Shown here: in pieces, positions 16,780-24,854 of the stretch
Layout: every line of letters begins with the position of its first letter
How positions within the stretch are numbered: the stretch's first letter is position 1
Assembly (NCBI RefSeq): GCF_001423695.1
Contig: NZ_LMOZ01000003.1
Span: 806,070 to 870,069 of the forward strand
From: Leifsonia sp. Leaf336
GTDB lineage: Bacteria; Actinomycetota; Actinomycetes; Actinomycetales; Microbacteriaceae
Direction: 5' to 3'
Length of the DNA: 64,000 nucleotides
Translations under genes and position numbers: made by a program
The notes under the pieces: model-generated
Told to the model about the DNA's origin: nothing
What the model saw: the letters and a program-made list of their open reading frames with translations, nothing else
The model's database searches: none

Positions 16780-17522
16780 AGGGTAGCTGCTCCGTGGGTG
16801 TCCCAGTGCCCGAGAGCGGTGCGCGCTTCACTGTGGGCGTCCCGGATCAGTGTTCGGGAGGTCTCCTCCACCTCCGGATCCGCCTCTGCGATCTGCTCGA
16901 CGAGGCGTTCATGCATTTCGAGCCCCTTGTGGGTCTCTTCAACGAGGGGGAACACGAGGGTCTCGCGGGTCCGCACGGCCGCGGCGATTACTGTACTGAA
17001 GCAGCTGAACATCTTGTTCCCCGAGCGCAGCAGGAGCTCGGTGTGGAACTCGACGTCGGCCTCTGTGAACGCGTGAAGGTCGCGAGCGAGCATCGCGTCG
17101 CGCATACGTGCGATGAGGAGTCTGAGGTCCCTGACGGCGTCAGCGTCAGAGAGGCCGGAGATCAGTCGTGCCGCGACCGGCTCCACGGCCAGTCGGGTCG
17201 AGTACAGCTCCTCGACCTGCTCGAGACGGTCCTCGCCCTGGAGCCGCCACGAGATCACCTGAGGATCGAGAAAGTTCCACTGGTCCCGGGGCGATACGCG
17301 AGTGCCGATCCGCGGGCGCGCCTGAACCAGCCCCTTCGACTCGAGCGCCCGAAACGCCTCCCGGAGCACCGACCGGGACAGACCCAGATTCTCCGCGAGT
17401 TGATCGGGCACGATCGACTCCCCGACTCTCAGCGCACCTTGGACGATCGAGCGGCCCAGCTGTTCGACCGTCTGGTCGTACAGCCGCGCGCTCGATGTCG
17501 GCGAGATAGTCACAACGCTCAC
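16776..17522 (-). CDS. GntR-family (FadR/FCD) regulator 1
   Basis: 248 residues: an N-terminal winged helix ('LYDQTVEQLGRSIVQGALRVG...LGLSRSVLREAFRALESKGLV') and a C-terminal FCD ligand-binding domain. 'DPQVISWRL', 'LAVEPVAARL' and 'HTELLLRSGNKMF' contain FCD-type residues. FCD regulators commonly bind sugar acids, so galactonate or KDGal is a reasonable effector. It is divergent from the 2-hydroxyacid dehydrogenase/transporter operon across a 128-nt gap that contains a perfect dyad. A related regulator (34413-35123) lies at the other end of the island; the two share wording such as 'DPxVIxWRL' and 'VEELxxxRLAVEPVA'. Confidence 0.9.
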   Translation of the reverse strand: MSVVTISPTSSARLYDQTVEQLGRSIVQGALRVGESIVPDQLAENLGLSRSVLREAFRALESKGLVQARPRIGTRVSPRDQWNFLDPQVISWRLQGEDRLEQVEELYSTRLAVEPVAARLISGLSDADAVRDLRLLIARMRDAMLARDLHAFTEADVEFHTELLLRSGNKMFSCFSTVIAAAVRTRETLVFPLVEETHKGLEMHERLVEQIAEADPEVEETSRTLIRDAHSEARTALGHWDTHGAATL

Positions 17523-17584
17523 GTCACTCCAACTTCATCCGTGTCTGTCAGCGTCGCTGTTTCAGGAAGAAATCTCTCGAACAG

Positions 17585-17622
17585 TTGACGCTCGATCATT
17601 AAATCATAATAATCAGATTATT
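17585..17622 (+). promoter_or_regulatory. Promoter and dyad operator of the catabolic operon
   Basis: A -35-like TTGACG (17585-17590) is followed by an A/T-rich segment with CATAAT (17605-17610), and then an exact palindrome AATAATC-A-GATTATT (17608-17622) ends 28 nt before the TTG start at 17651. The 14-nt spacing is short, so the true -10 may lie within the palindrome. This is the most AT-rich spot in the region and the likely binding site of the adjacent FCD regulator. Confidence 0.55.
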
Positions 17623-17650
17623 CGCAGTCCGACTCGATGAGGAGAACCCG

Positions 17651-18628
17651 TTGCACGTTGTCGTCGCAGACCCCATGCAGGTGCGCCTGGCCGCTGAGCT
17701 GCGCGCCGAACTCGGTGCGGGCGTGACGTGGGAGTTCCTCGATCGGCCCGAGCACATCGACGAAGCGACGACCGATGCCGACGTCTTCGTCGGGTCTCGC
17801 CTGAACTCCGATCAGATCCACCGGCGCCCGGCACTCCGGCTCATCCAGGTCGCCGGGGCGGGCTTCGAGGGAATCGACCTGTCGGCCGTCCCGCGCGGAG
17901 TCACCGTGGCCAACACATCGCATCACGGGCGTGCGATCGCGGAGTACTGCCTGATGTGCATGCTCGTCTTCTCCCGTAGCCTTCTCGCGGAGGACAGGGC
18001 TCTTCGGGAAGGGACGTGGCTGTCCGTGTTCCAGGACCCGGGATCGCCTGTGCATGAGACGTTGGCCGGCCGAACCGTCGGAATCATCGGGTTCGGCGAG
18101 ATCGGCAGCGAGGTCGGACGCGTCGCCCGAGCCCTGGGCATGCGCGTCGCCGTCGTGCGCCGCTCCCCGCAAGCCACTCCCTCTTCGGAAGCCGACTGGG
18201 TGGGGACGCTCGATCAGCTTCCGTACCTTTTGCGCATTTCGGACTTCGTCGTGGTCACGGTCCCCCTCACCGAGGCCACAACGAAGCTGATCGGGCGGGA
18301 GGAACTCGCCGCGATGCCTTCCAGTTCCGTGCTGATCAACGTGGCACGCGGCCCGATCGTCGATGAAGAAGCGTTGTACCTGGCCCTTGAGAGCCAGACT
18401 ATCCGCGGCGCCGCGATCGACGTCTGGTGGCAGTACCCCACCCACGGCAACCAGGGAGAACCCTCACGGTTGCCGTTCGGCGAACTTCAGAACGTCCTCC
18501 TCACGCCGCACACCTCCGGGGTGACGACCGATGTCTTCCGCAACCGCATGAAAGACGTCGCCGCGAACATCGCGGCGTTGCGAGACGGCCTCCCGTTTCG
18601 CAACGTCGTCTTCCCGGCGCAGCACTAA
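17651..18628 (+). CDS. D-2-hydroxyacid dehydrogenase, NAD-binding
   Basis: 325 residues from a TTG start with GAGGAGA six bases upstream. The Rossmann motif 'GIIGFGEIGSEVGRVARALG' lies in the middle. The catalytic Arg is in 'LINVARGPIVDEEAL', followed by a conserved acidic position, and the His is in 'LTPHTSG'. The family reduces 2-ketoacids or oxidises D-2-hydroxyacids with NAD(P). It is first gene of the operon that continues with the sugar transporter. Its substrate could be a sugar-acid-derived ketoacid; this is not determinable from sequence. Confidence 0.85.
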   Translation: MHVVVADPMQVRLAAELRAELGAGVTWEFLDRPEHIDEATTDADVFVGSRLNSDQIHRRPALRLIQVAGAGFEGIDLSAVPRGVTVANTSHHGRAIAEYCLMCMLVFSRSLLAEDRALREGTWLSVFQDPGSPVHETLAGRTVGIIGFGEIGSEVGRVARALGMRVAVVRRSPQATPSSEADWVGTLDQLPYLLRISDFVVVTVPLTEATTKLIGREELAAMPSSSVLINVARGPIVDEEALYLALESQTIRGAAIDVWWQYPTHGNQGEPSRLPFGELQNVLLTPHTSGVTTDVFRNRMKDVAANIAALRDGLPFRNVVFPAQH

Positions 18629-18667
18629 CACCCGAGCACCACATACCGCACACAACAGGAGCAATCG

Positions 18668-20047
18668 ATGAAGATGAACCTCAGATGGGGAGCGGCAGTC
18701 GCTGCTACCGCAGCCGTCGGGCTGGCGCTCTCCGCATGCACCGCGTCGGGCAGCACCGACACGAGCACGTCGGCCGGACCGGTGACGATCACGGTGATGG
18801 GAATCCCCGCCACCACCAAGCCGGCCGCCCGGCAAGCCTTCATGGACGACATCGCGGCCTTCGAGAAGGCGAACCCGAACATCACCGTCACGCCGACGGA
18901 CGAGAAGTGGAACGCGCAGTCGTACGTCACCGAACTCGCGGGGGGAACGGCACCCACTCTGCTCTGGGTGCCGCTCACCGATCCGCCCGGGCTCATCGCC
19001 CGCAAGCAGGTGGCCGACCTCACCGACGACTTCGCTCAGCTCTCCGCGTCGAAGCAGTTCAACTCGAAGGTGCTCGAGCCGCTGAAGAGCAACGGAAAGC
19101 TGTACGGCATCCCGACCGCGGAGTACGCGCTCGGTTTGGCCTACAATCGTGACCTCTTCACCAAGGCCGGGCTCGACCCGGACAAGCCGCCGACGACCTG
19201 GAAGCAGGTCGAGGCTGCCGCCAAGAAGATCACCGAAGCGACCGGCGTTCCCGGCTTCGCGGAGATGACCGCCAAGAGTTCCGGCGGCTGGCACTTGACT
19301 GCGGGCACATACTCCTATGGCGGGACCATGGAGACTCTCGGCAAGGGTGGCAAGTACTCCGTCCAAGTGGATAACCCCGACGCCGTTTCGTACCTCGACC
19401 AGCTCAAAACGATGCGCTGGAAGGACAAGTCGATGAGCGCGAACGCGTTGCTCGGCTACGACGACATCAACAGCGGGTTCGCTGCCGGGAAGTACGCGAT
19501 GATCATCTCGGCGCCCGATTACTACACGAATTACATTCAGCAGTACCAGGGCGACCCGAACGCTTTCGGCATCACGGCGTACCCGCAGGCCGGCGGCAAC
19601 ACCACGCTCGCCGGTGGAAGCGTCGCCATGGTCAACGCCAAGGCTACGAAGGCCCAGACCGCCGCCGCGGTCAAGTGGATCGACTACCACTGGCTCCGCC
19701 CGCAGTACGACACCAAGGCGGCCGCGACCGTGGCGAAGACGAACGCGGCCGCGAAGATCCCCGTGGGTATCCCGGCGGTCCCGCTGTTCAACACCGCGAC
19801 GCAGGACAAGATCGCCGCGGCGATCAAGCCCTACGTCACGATCAAGACAGCGAACTTCGAGCCGTTCATCAATGGAACGGCGAAACTCAAGCTCAAGGCC
19901 GAACCACCGGTGGCAGCCCAACTCGTCTACCAGGCGCTCGATCCGGTGATGCAGGCGGTCCTGACCCGTCAGGACGCCGATCCGGAGACCGAGCTGAAGA
20001 AGGCGCAGTCCGCCGCCGAGCAGGCTGTCGCGCAAGCGCAGCAGTGA
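18668..20047 (+). CDS. Sugar ABC transporter substrate-binding lipoprotein
   Basis: 459 residues with a lipoprotein signal ending at 'LALSAC' (Cys24), followed by a solute-binding family 1 fold: 'GGTAPTLLWVPLTDPPGL', 'LYGIPTAEYALGLAYNRDLFTKAGLDPDKPPTTW' and 'GFAAGKYAMIISAPDYY'. AGGAG lies seven bases before the ATG. It is followed by two overlapping permease genes; no ATPase is encoded in the operon, so a shared MsiK-type ATPase elsewhere is expected, as is common in actinobacteria. The substrate is probably an oligosaccharide released by the island's hydrolases. Confidence 0.9.
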   Translation: MKMNLRWGAAVAATAAVGLALSACTASGSTDTSTSAGPVTITVMGIPATTKPAARQAFMDDIAAFEKANPNITVTPTDEKWNAQSYVTELAGGTAPTLLWVPLTDPPGLIARKQVADLTDDFAQLSASKQFNSKVLEPLKSNGKLYGIPTAEYALGLAYNRDLFTKAGLDPDKPPTTWKQVEAAAKKITEATGVPGFAEMTAKSSGGWHLTAGTYSYGGTMETLGKGGKYSVQVDNPDAVSYLDQLKTMRWKDKSMSANALLGYDDINSGFAAGKYAMIISAPDYYTNYIQQYQGDPNAFGITAYPQAGGNTTLAGGSVAMVNAKATKAQTAAAVKWIDYHWLRPQYDTKAAATVAKTNAAAKIPVGIPAVPLFNTATQDKIAAAIKPYVTIKTANFEPFINGTAKLKLKAEPPVAAQLVYQALDPVMQAVLTRQDADPETELKKAQSAAEQAVAQAQQ

Positions 20048-21024
20048 CCGTGAACATCGACACCCTAGGGGAGGCGCCGGTGGCCACGCCGCCGGCGGCC
20101 TCCCCAGGAGGGGCCCCCAAGCCGTCAGCACTCGCCACCCGGCGGACGAGGCGGCCACGTCGCTGGCGGCGTGACCTGAGCGCGCTGCTCTTCCTGCTAC
20201 CGGCGCTCGTGCTCTTCGGCGTCTTCTCCTGGTGGCCCATCCTTCGCAGCCTGCTCCTGAGCCTCCAGTACAACAACCTGGTCGACCCACCGAAGTGGGT
20301 GGGCTTGGACAACTTCGCGCACGTCTTCGCGGATCCGATGCTGCTCACCGCAATCGTCAACACGCTCAAGTTCGGGGCGCTGTCGGTTCTGATCGGGTTT
20401 CCGCTCCCACTCCTGCTGGCCATCATCATGTTCGAATTGAGGCGGCTCGGTGGTGCGTTCCGAGTTCTCGTCTACATCCCCGTGATCATTCCCCCGGTGG
20501 TGTCCGTGCTGCTGTGGAAGTTCTTCTACGACCCCGACAACGGTCTCTTCAACACCGTCCTCGCGACGTTCGGACTCGGCCCGCTCCCCTGGCTGCAGTC
20601 TCAGGCGACCGCCCTTCCGAGCCTGGTCGTCCTCATCGTGTGGGCCGGAGCCGGCAGTACCGTCCTGCTGTTCCTTGCCGCTCTGTCGGGCGTCGCCCCC
20701 GAGCTGTACGAGGCGGCGGAGGTCGACGGAGCGTCCATCTGGCGCCGCGTCTGGCACATCACCCTGCCGCAGCTCAGAGGGATCATGCTCATCCTCCTGC
20801 TTCTGCAGATCATCGGAACTCTGCAGATCTTCACCGAACCGTACGTGATGACCGATGGGGGCCCGGAGAACTCCACCGTCACGATCCTGATGCTGATCTA
20901 CCGGGCTGCGTTCCTTAACGGCGACTTCGGTTACGCGACCGCCTTGAGCGTGCTCCTTGCCATCGCCCTCGGGATCATCTCCGCCGTCTATCTCCGCCTC
21001 ACGCGCTCTTGGAGCAAGAACTGA
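20044..21024 (+). CDS. Sugar ABC transporter permease 1 (MalF-like)
   Basis: 326 residues from GTG 20044, overlapping the binding-protein stop (GTGA); a GTG at 20050 is an alternative. A basic N-terminal tail is followed by six membrane helices. The EAA loop is 'ELYEAAEVDGASIWRRVWHITLPQLRG', the ATPase contact site. It overlaps the next permease by one base (TGATG). Confidence 0.92.
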   Translation: MTVNIDTLGEAPVATPPAASPGGAPKPSALATRRTRRPRRWRRDLSALLFLLPALVLFGVFSWWPILRSLLLSLQYNNLVDPPKWVGLDNFAHVFADPMLLTAIVNTLKFGALSVLIGFPLPLLLAIIMFELRRLGGAFRVLVYIPVIIPPVVSVLLWKFFYDPDNGLFNTVLATFGLGPLPWLQSQATALPSLVVLIVWAGAGSTVLLFLAALSGVAPELYEAAEVDGASIWRRVWHITLPQLRGIMLILLLLQIIGTLQIFTEPYVMTDGGPENSTVTILMLIYRAAFLNGDFGYATALSVLLAIALGIISAVYLRLTRSWSKN

Positions 21025-21968
21025 TGACCGTCGATACCCAACTTCCTGTACCGGTCGCACCACGACGACGCCGTGGTTCGAGGGACCGTGAGACCGCCGC
21101 GCGCAGCGTCATCTCGCCCGCGGATCTTCGTCGGCCCGGTGTTCGCATCGGGGTGCGGGTGACGCAGGGCGTGCTCCTACTCCTCGTCGCCCTCGCGGGG
21201 ATCGGACCGCTCTGGTGGCTGTTCAAAGGGGCACTCTCCGGCACGCAGGAGCTCCTCCGAAATCCTGCGGCACTCTGGCCCGCGGTAACCCAATGGTCGA
21301 ACCTCAGCGACGCGTGGACCCAGCTCGACATCGGTCACTACCTGCTCAACACCGTCGTCTACGCGGTCGGCGCCGCCTTGACGCAGGTCCTCGTCGCGGT
21401 CACCGCAGGCTTCGCGCTCTCCGTGCTGCGTCCGCGCTTCGGCCCGGTCGTCTATGGCGCGATCCTCGCGACGCTGTTCGTCCCCGGAACTGTTTCGCTC
21501 GTCGCGCTCTACCTCACGATCATCGACCTCCCCGGCCTCCACGTGAACATCGCCAACACGCCGTGGGCGATCTGGCTCCCCGCCGGAGCCCATGCGTTCA
21601 ACGTGCTCATCGCCAAGCAGTTCTTCGACACCCTCCCGCGCGAGCTCTTCGAGGCCGCCTCCGTCGACGGCGCGAGCTCACTCCGCATGCTTTGGCAGAT
21701 CGCCATGCCGCTCTCGCGACCCATGATGTTCGCCATCGGGCTGCTGTCGCTGATCGGTGCGTGGAAGGACTTTATCTGGCCGCTGATCGCCATGAGCGAT
21801 CCCACCAGGCAGCCGCTGTCGGTGGCCCTGCCGCGGCTCGCCCAGAACGCCGACCAGGCCTTGCTGCTCGCCGGGATGCTGATCTCCACGATCCCACCGC
21901 TGATCGTCTTCATCGTCTTCCAACGCCAGGTCGTGCAGGGTGTCGGCTTCAGCGGACTGAAGGGTTAG
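21024..21968 (+). CDS. Sugar ABC transporter permease 2 (MalG-like)
   Basis: 314 residues, six helices, with the EAA loop 'ELFEAASVDGASSLRMLWQIAMPLSRP'. The start codon shares an A with the preceding stop. Together with the upstream permease it forms the membrane channel of a CUT1-type sugar importer. The hydrolase gene follows after a two-nt gap. Confidence 0.92.
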   Translation: MTVDTQLPVPVAPRRRRGSRDRETAARSVISPADLRRPGVRIGVRVTQGVLLLLVALAGIGPLWWLFKGALSGTQELLRNPAALWPAVTQWSNLSDAWTQLDIGHYLLNTVVYAVGAALTQVLVAVTAGFALSVLRPRFGPVVYGAILATLFVPGTVSLVALYLTIIDLPGLHVNIANTPWAIWLPAGAHAFNVLIAKQFFDTLPRELFEAASVDGASSLRMLWQIAMPLSRPMMFAIGLLSLIGAWKDFIWPLIAMSDPTRQPLSVALPRLAQNADQALLLAGMLISTIPPLIVFIVFQRQVVQGVGFSGLKG

Positions 21969-21970
21969 CC

Positions 21971-23980
21971 GTGAACGAGAAGAATCCAACCGTCATCGAG
22001 CGCCGCCTCCGTGGTGAGACGCTGCGGGTCGAGCCATGGGGAGCGGACGCCATCCGCGTGCGCTCGACCCGGCGGGGGACGATCGACGAGAAACGTCTCG
22101 GCGGCCTCGAGCACGAGCGGCCGCCCGAGACGGACGCCGTCGTCCGCTCCGATGGCGACAGCGTCGTGCTGGAGAACGGGCAGCTCCGGGTCACGATCGA
22201 CGCCCGGGGCGATCTCGTGTTCGCCTCCACCGTCGATGACCGCACCTTGCTCGCGGAGGATCCGCAGAGGCTTGCATCGACACCGCCGCGATACAGCCGC
22301 CGCGAAGGCGGCGCAACGCGGCTGGATGTGCGTTTCACAGCCAACGCGGCGGAGCGGTTCTTCGGTCTGGGGCAGCAGCAGCACGGCCTCCTGGACCAGA
22401 AGGGCGCCGTCATCGACCTCATCCAGCACAACTCGAACGTGACGATCCCCTTCCTGCTGTCGAACCGCGGCTACGGTTTCCTCTGGAACGATCCGAGTCC
22501 CGGCCGCGTCGAGCTCGGCCGAAACCGCACCCAGTGGTCGGCACAGAACTCCGAACAGCTCGACTACATCGTGATCGCGGGGACCTCTCCGGCCGATGTG
22601 CTCGCCCGCTACACCGGGCTGGTCGGGCGCGCGCCTCGATTCCCGGACTGGGCCTCCGGCTTCTTCCAATCCCGCCTCAGGTACTCCTCGCAGGAGGAGG
22701 TGCTCGCGATCGCCCGCGAGCACCTCGGGCGCGGTCTTCCGTTGTCCTCCATCGTGATCGACTATTTCCACTGGAACTTCTTCGGCGACTGGTCGTTCGA
22801 TCGGAGTCTCTGGCCGGACCCGGCGGCGATGGTCGCCGAGCTGCGCGACCTCGGCGTCGAACCGATCGTCTCCGTGTGGCCGGCGGTGAACGAAAACAGT
22901 GACAACTTCCGCACGATGGACCGCTCCGGATTCCTGATGACCCAGTCAGAGGGCTTGGGCGTCGGGGCACGATTCCTCGACACGGGGCAAGACGGACCGG
23001 CCTTCCTGCACTTCTACGACCCGAGCAACCCGAAGGCGCGCGCATTCGTCTGGGACGCCGTCACGCACGGCTACCGCCGCCACGGCATCGAGAGCTTCTG
23101 GCTCGACGCGTGCGAACCCGAGATCGTTCCGCAGGAGCACGCGCAATGGGATTACGCGGCCGGCCGCGCGGATGCGGTCGGTAATCTCTACCCGCATTGG
23201 AACGCGCTCGCCTTCAGCGACGGAATGACCGGGGAGAACCCGCGAGACGCCCTCAACCTGACACGGTCGGCGTGGCACGGCACGCAGCGATACGGCGTCG
23301 CCCTGTGGTCGGGGGACGTCCCGTCTACGTTCGCCTCCCTTCGCGCCCAGATCCCGGCGGGGATCAACGCCGGGCTCAGCGGCATCGCCTGGTGGTGCAG
23401 CGACATCGGCGGATTCCACGGCGACGCGACCAACGACTCTGAGTTCATGGGTGAGCTCGTCTCACGCTGGCTGCAGTTCGGGGTATTCAGCCCGATCATG
23501 CGCCTTCACGGCCATCGGGTCCCCGATGTCCCGGGAAAGCTCAAGCACGGCGCACCGAACGAGGTTTGGAGTTTCGGGGACGATGTTCTCGCCGTCGCGA
23601 CCAAACTGCTCAAGCTCCGCGAATCGCTGCGCCCGTACCTTCATCGCGTGATGGCGGAGGCGACGGATTCCGGGCTGCCGGCGATGCGAGCGCTCTTCCT
23701 CCATCACCCCGAAGAGGAGCGCGCCTGGGAGGTCGACGACCAGTACCTCCTCGGCCCCGACCTCCTCGTCGCCCCACTCACCGAACCCGGCCTCGAAACG
23801 CGCGACGTGTTCGTCCCCGAGGGGCGGTGGCTCTTCCTCCAGACCGGTGAGAGCGTCGTCGGCCCCACGAACAACCGAATCCGCGTGCCCCTGGACGGCA
23901 TCCCGGCGTTCGTGCGCGCGGACAGCAGCGTCGCCGCTGAGCTCGCGGACTGGATCCCCCCGGCAGAGGACGCCTCATGA
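21971..23980 (+). CDS. Glycoside hydrolase family 31 (alpha-xylosidase/alpha-glucosidase-like)
   Basis: 669 residues, cytoplasmic. It has an N-terminal beta-sandwich (1-220) with 'FFGLGQQQHGLLDQKG' and a TIM barrel containing the nucleophile D379 in 'FWLDACEPE' and the acid/base D449 in 'LWSGDV'. Further family segments are 'FPDWASGFFQSRLRYSSQEEVL' and 'SGIAWWCSDIGGF'. The nucleophile context resembles bacterial enzymes active on non-glucosidic alpha-linked sugars rather than starch enzymes. It would cleave imported oligosaccharides next to its transporter. Exact sugar specificity is not predictable. Confidence 0.9.
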   Translation: MNEKNPTVIERRLRGETLRVEPWGADAIRVRSTRRGTIDEKRLGGLEHERPPETDAVVRSDGDSVVLENGQLRVTIDARGDLVFASTVDDRTLLAEDPQRLASTPPRYSRREGGATRLDVRFTANAAERFFGLGQQQHGLLDQKGAVIDLIQHNSNVTIPFLLSNRGYGFLWNDPSPGRVELGRNRTQWSAQNSEQLDYIVIAGTSPADVLARYTGLVGRAPRFPDWASGFFQSRLRYSSQEEVLAIAREHLGRGLPLSSIVIDYFHWNFFGDWSFDRSLWPDPAAMVAELRDLGVEPIVSVWPAVNENSDNFRTMDRSGFLMTQSEGLGVGARFLDTGQDGPAFLHFYDPSNPKARAFVWDAVTHGYRRHGIESFWLDACEPEIVPQEHAQWDYAAGRADAVGNLYPHWNALAFSDGMTGENPRDALNLTRSAWHGTQRYGVALWSGDVPSTFASLRAQIPAGINAGLSGIAWWCSDIGGFHGDATNDSEFMGELVSRWLQFGVFSPIMRLHGHRVPDVPGKLKHGAPNEVWSFGDDVLAVATKLLKLRESLRPYLHRVMAEATDSGLPAMRALFLHHPEEERAWEVDDQYLLGPDLLVAPLTEPGLETRDVFVPEGRWLFLQTGESVVGPTNNRIRVPLDGIPAFVRADSSVAAELADWIPPAEDAS

Positions 23981-24840
23981 CCTGGCTGATCACCGGCAGC
24001 GAAGGCCGGCTGGGGCGCGCGGTGACGCGGCAGCTCGAGGCGAACGGCGTCCCGTTCCGCACCTTCGACCGAGTGGCATCAGAACGCGCGGGCCACATCA
24101 CCGGCGACCTGACCAATCCCGACGACGCGACCGCTGCCGTCGACGGGATCGACAGGGTCATCCACCTCGCGGCGCTTCCGAGTGACAGCGCGGGGTCGCC
24201 CGCGGAGATCCTGAAGTCGAACGTGCTCGGCACAATTGAGCTCGTCGAGCACGCCGTTCGCGCGGGCTGCGGGCGCTTCGTCTACGCATCCAGCATCAAC
24301 GCCCTCGGCGTGACAGGAGTCGGCCAGCCCGACCGGTTACCGGTCGATGCCGAGCAGGCGGCCAATCCCGCCAGTCCCTACCAGATCTCGAAGCGCCTGG
24401 CCGAGGAGTACCTGCTGTACGCACACCGTGCGACGGCGCTCGAAGTCGTCATCCTCCGGTCCCCGTTTATCGCGGACTCCGGCCATTACACGACGTGGAG
24501 AGCGCCGAATTTCGACGGTCTCCCCCGCACGATGAGCGAGCTCTTCGCCTACGTGGACCTCGACGACTGCGCACGAGCGTTCCGACTCGCCGCCGGGTCG
24601 CGCACGACGGATCCCGGGCCATACCTCCTCTCGGCGGAGGACACCTGCTCTGCAGAGCCGACCCGCCGGCTCCTCGACCGTTGGTCCATTCCCGTCCGAG
24701 CAGACTTCGACGCGTCGCTCGCCGACGACGAGAACCGGTCCCTCCTCGACTTCGCCCCGACCACCGCCGCACTGGGATGGCGACCCACCACGACCTGGCG
24801 CGCGGCATCCATCGCACCATCCGACCATGCACCGCACTGA
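23977..24840 (+). CDS. Extended SDR, NAD-dependent; possible sugar or uronate dehydrogenase
   Basis: 287 residues overlapping the GH31 gene by ATGA. The cofactor motif is 'ITGSEGRLGRAV', and the active site is 'YASSINALG' with 'YQISK' (Tyr/Lys). Overall it looks like uronate-dehydrogenase-type extended SDRs ('VIHLAALPSD', 'NVLGTIELVEHAVRAGC'), which oxidise a sugar C1 to a lactone. In this island an enzyme oxidising galactose (or galacturonate) to its lactone is the missing first step before lactonase and DgoD, so this is the best candidate (inference); an epimerase role is the alternative. Confidence 0.78.
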   Translation: MTWLITGSEGRLGRAVTRQLEANGVPFRTFDRVASERAGHITGDLTNPDDATAAVDGIDRVIHLAALPSDSAGSPAEILKSNVLGTIELVEHAVRAGCGRFVYASSINALGVTGVGQPDRLPVDAEQAANPASPYQISKRLAEEYLLYAHRATALEVVILRSPFIADSGHYTTWRAPNFDGLPRTMSELFAYVDLDDCARAFRLAAGSRTTDPGPYLLSAEDTCSAEPTRRLLDRWSIPVRADFDASLADDENRSLLDFAPTTAALGWRPTTTWRAASIAPSDHAPH

Positions 24841-24854
24841 GAACGGAGTACACG

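Noticed and set aside
18464-20290. 608-codon minus-strand open frame opposite the transporter genes
   Set aside because: Arg-rich shadow of the plus-strand binding protein and permease genes, which have clear motifs and coupled starts.
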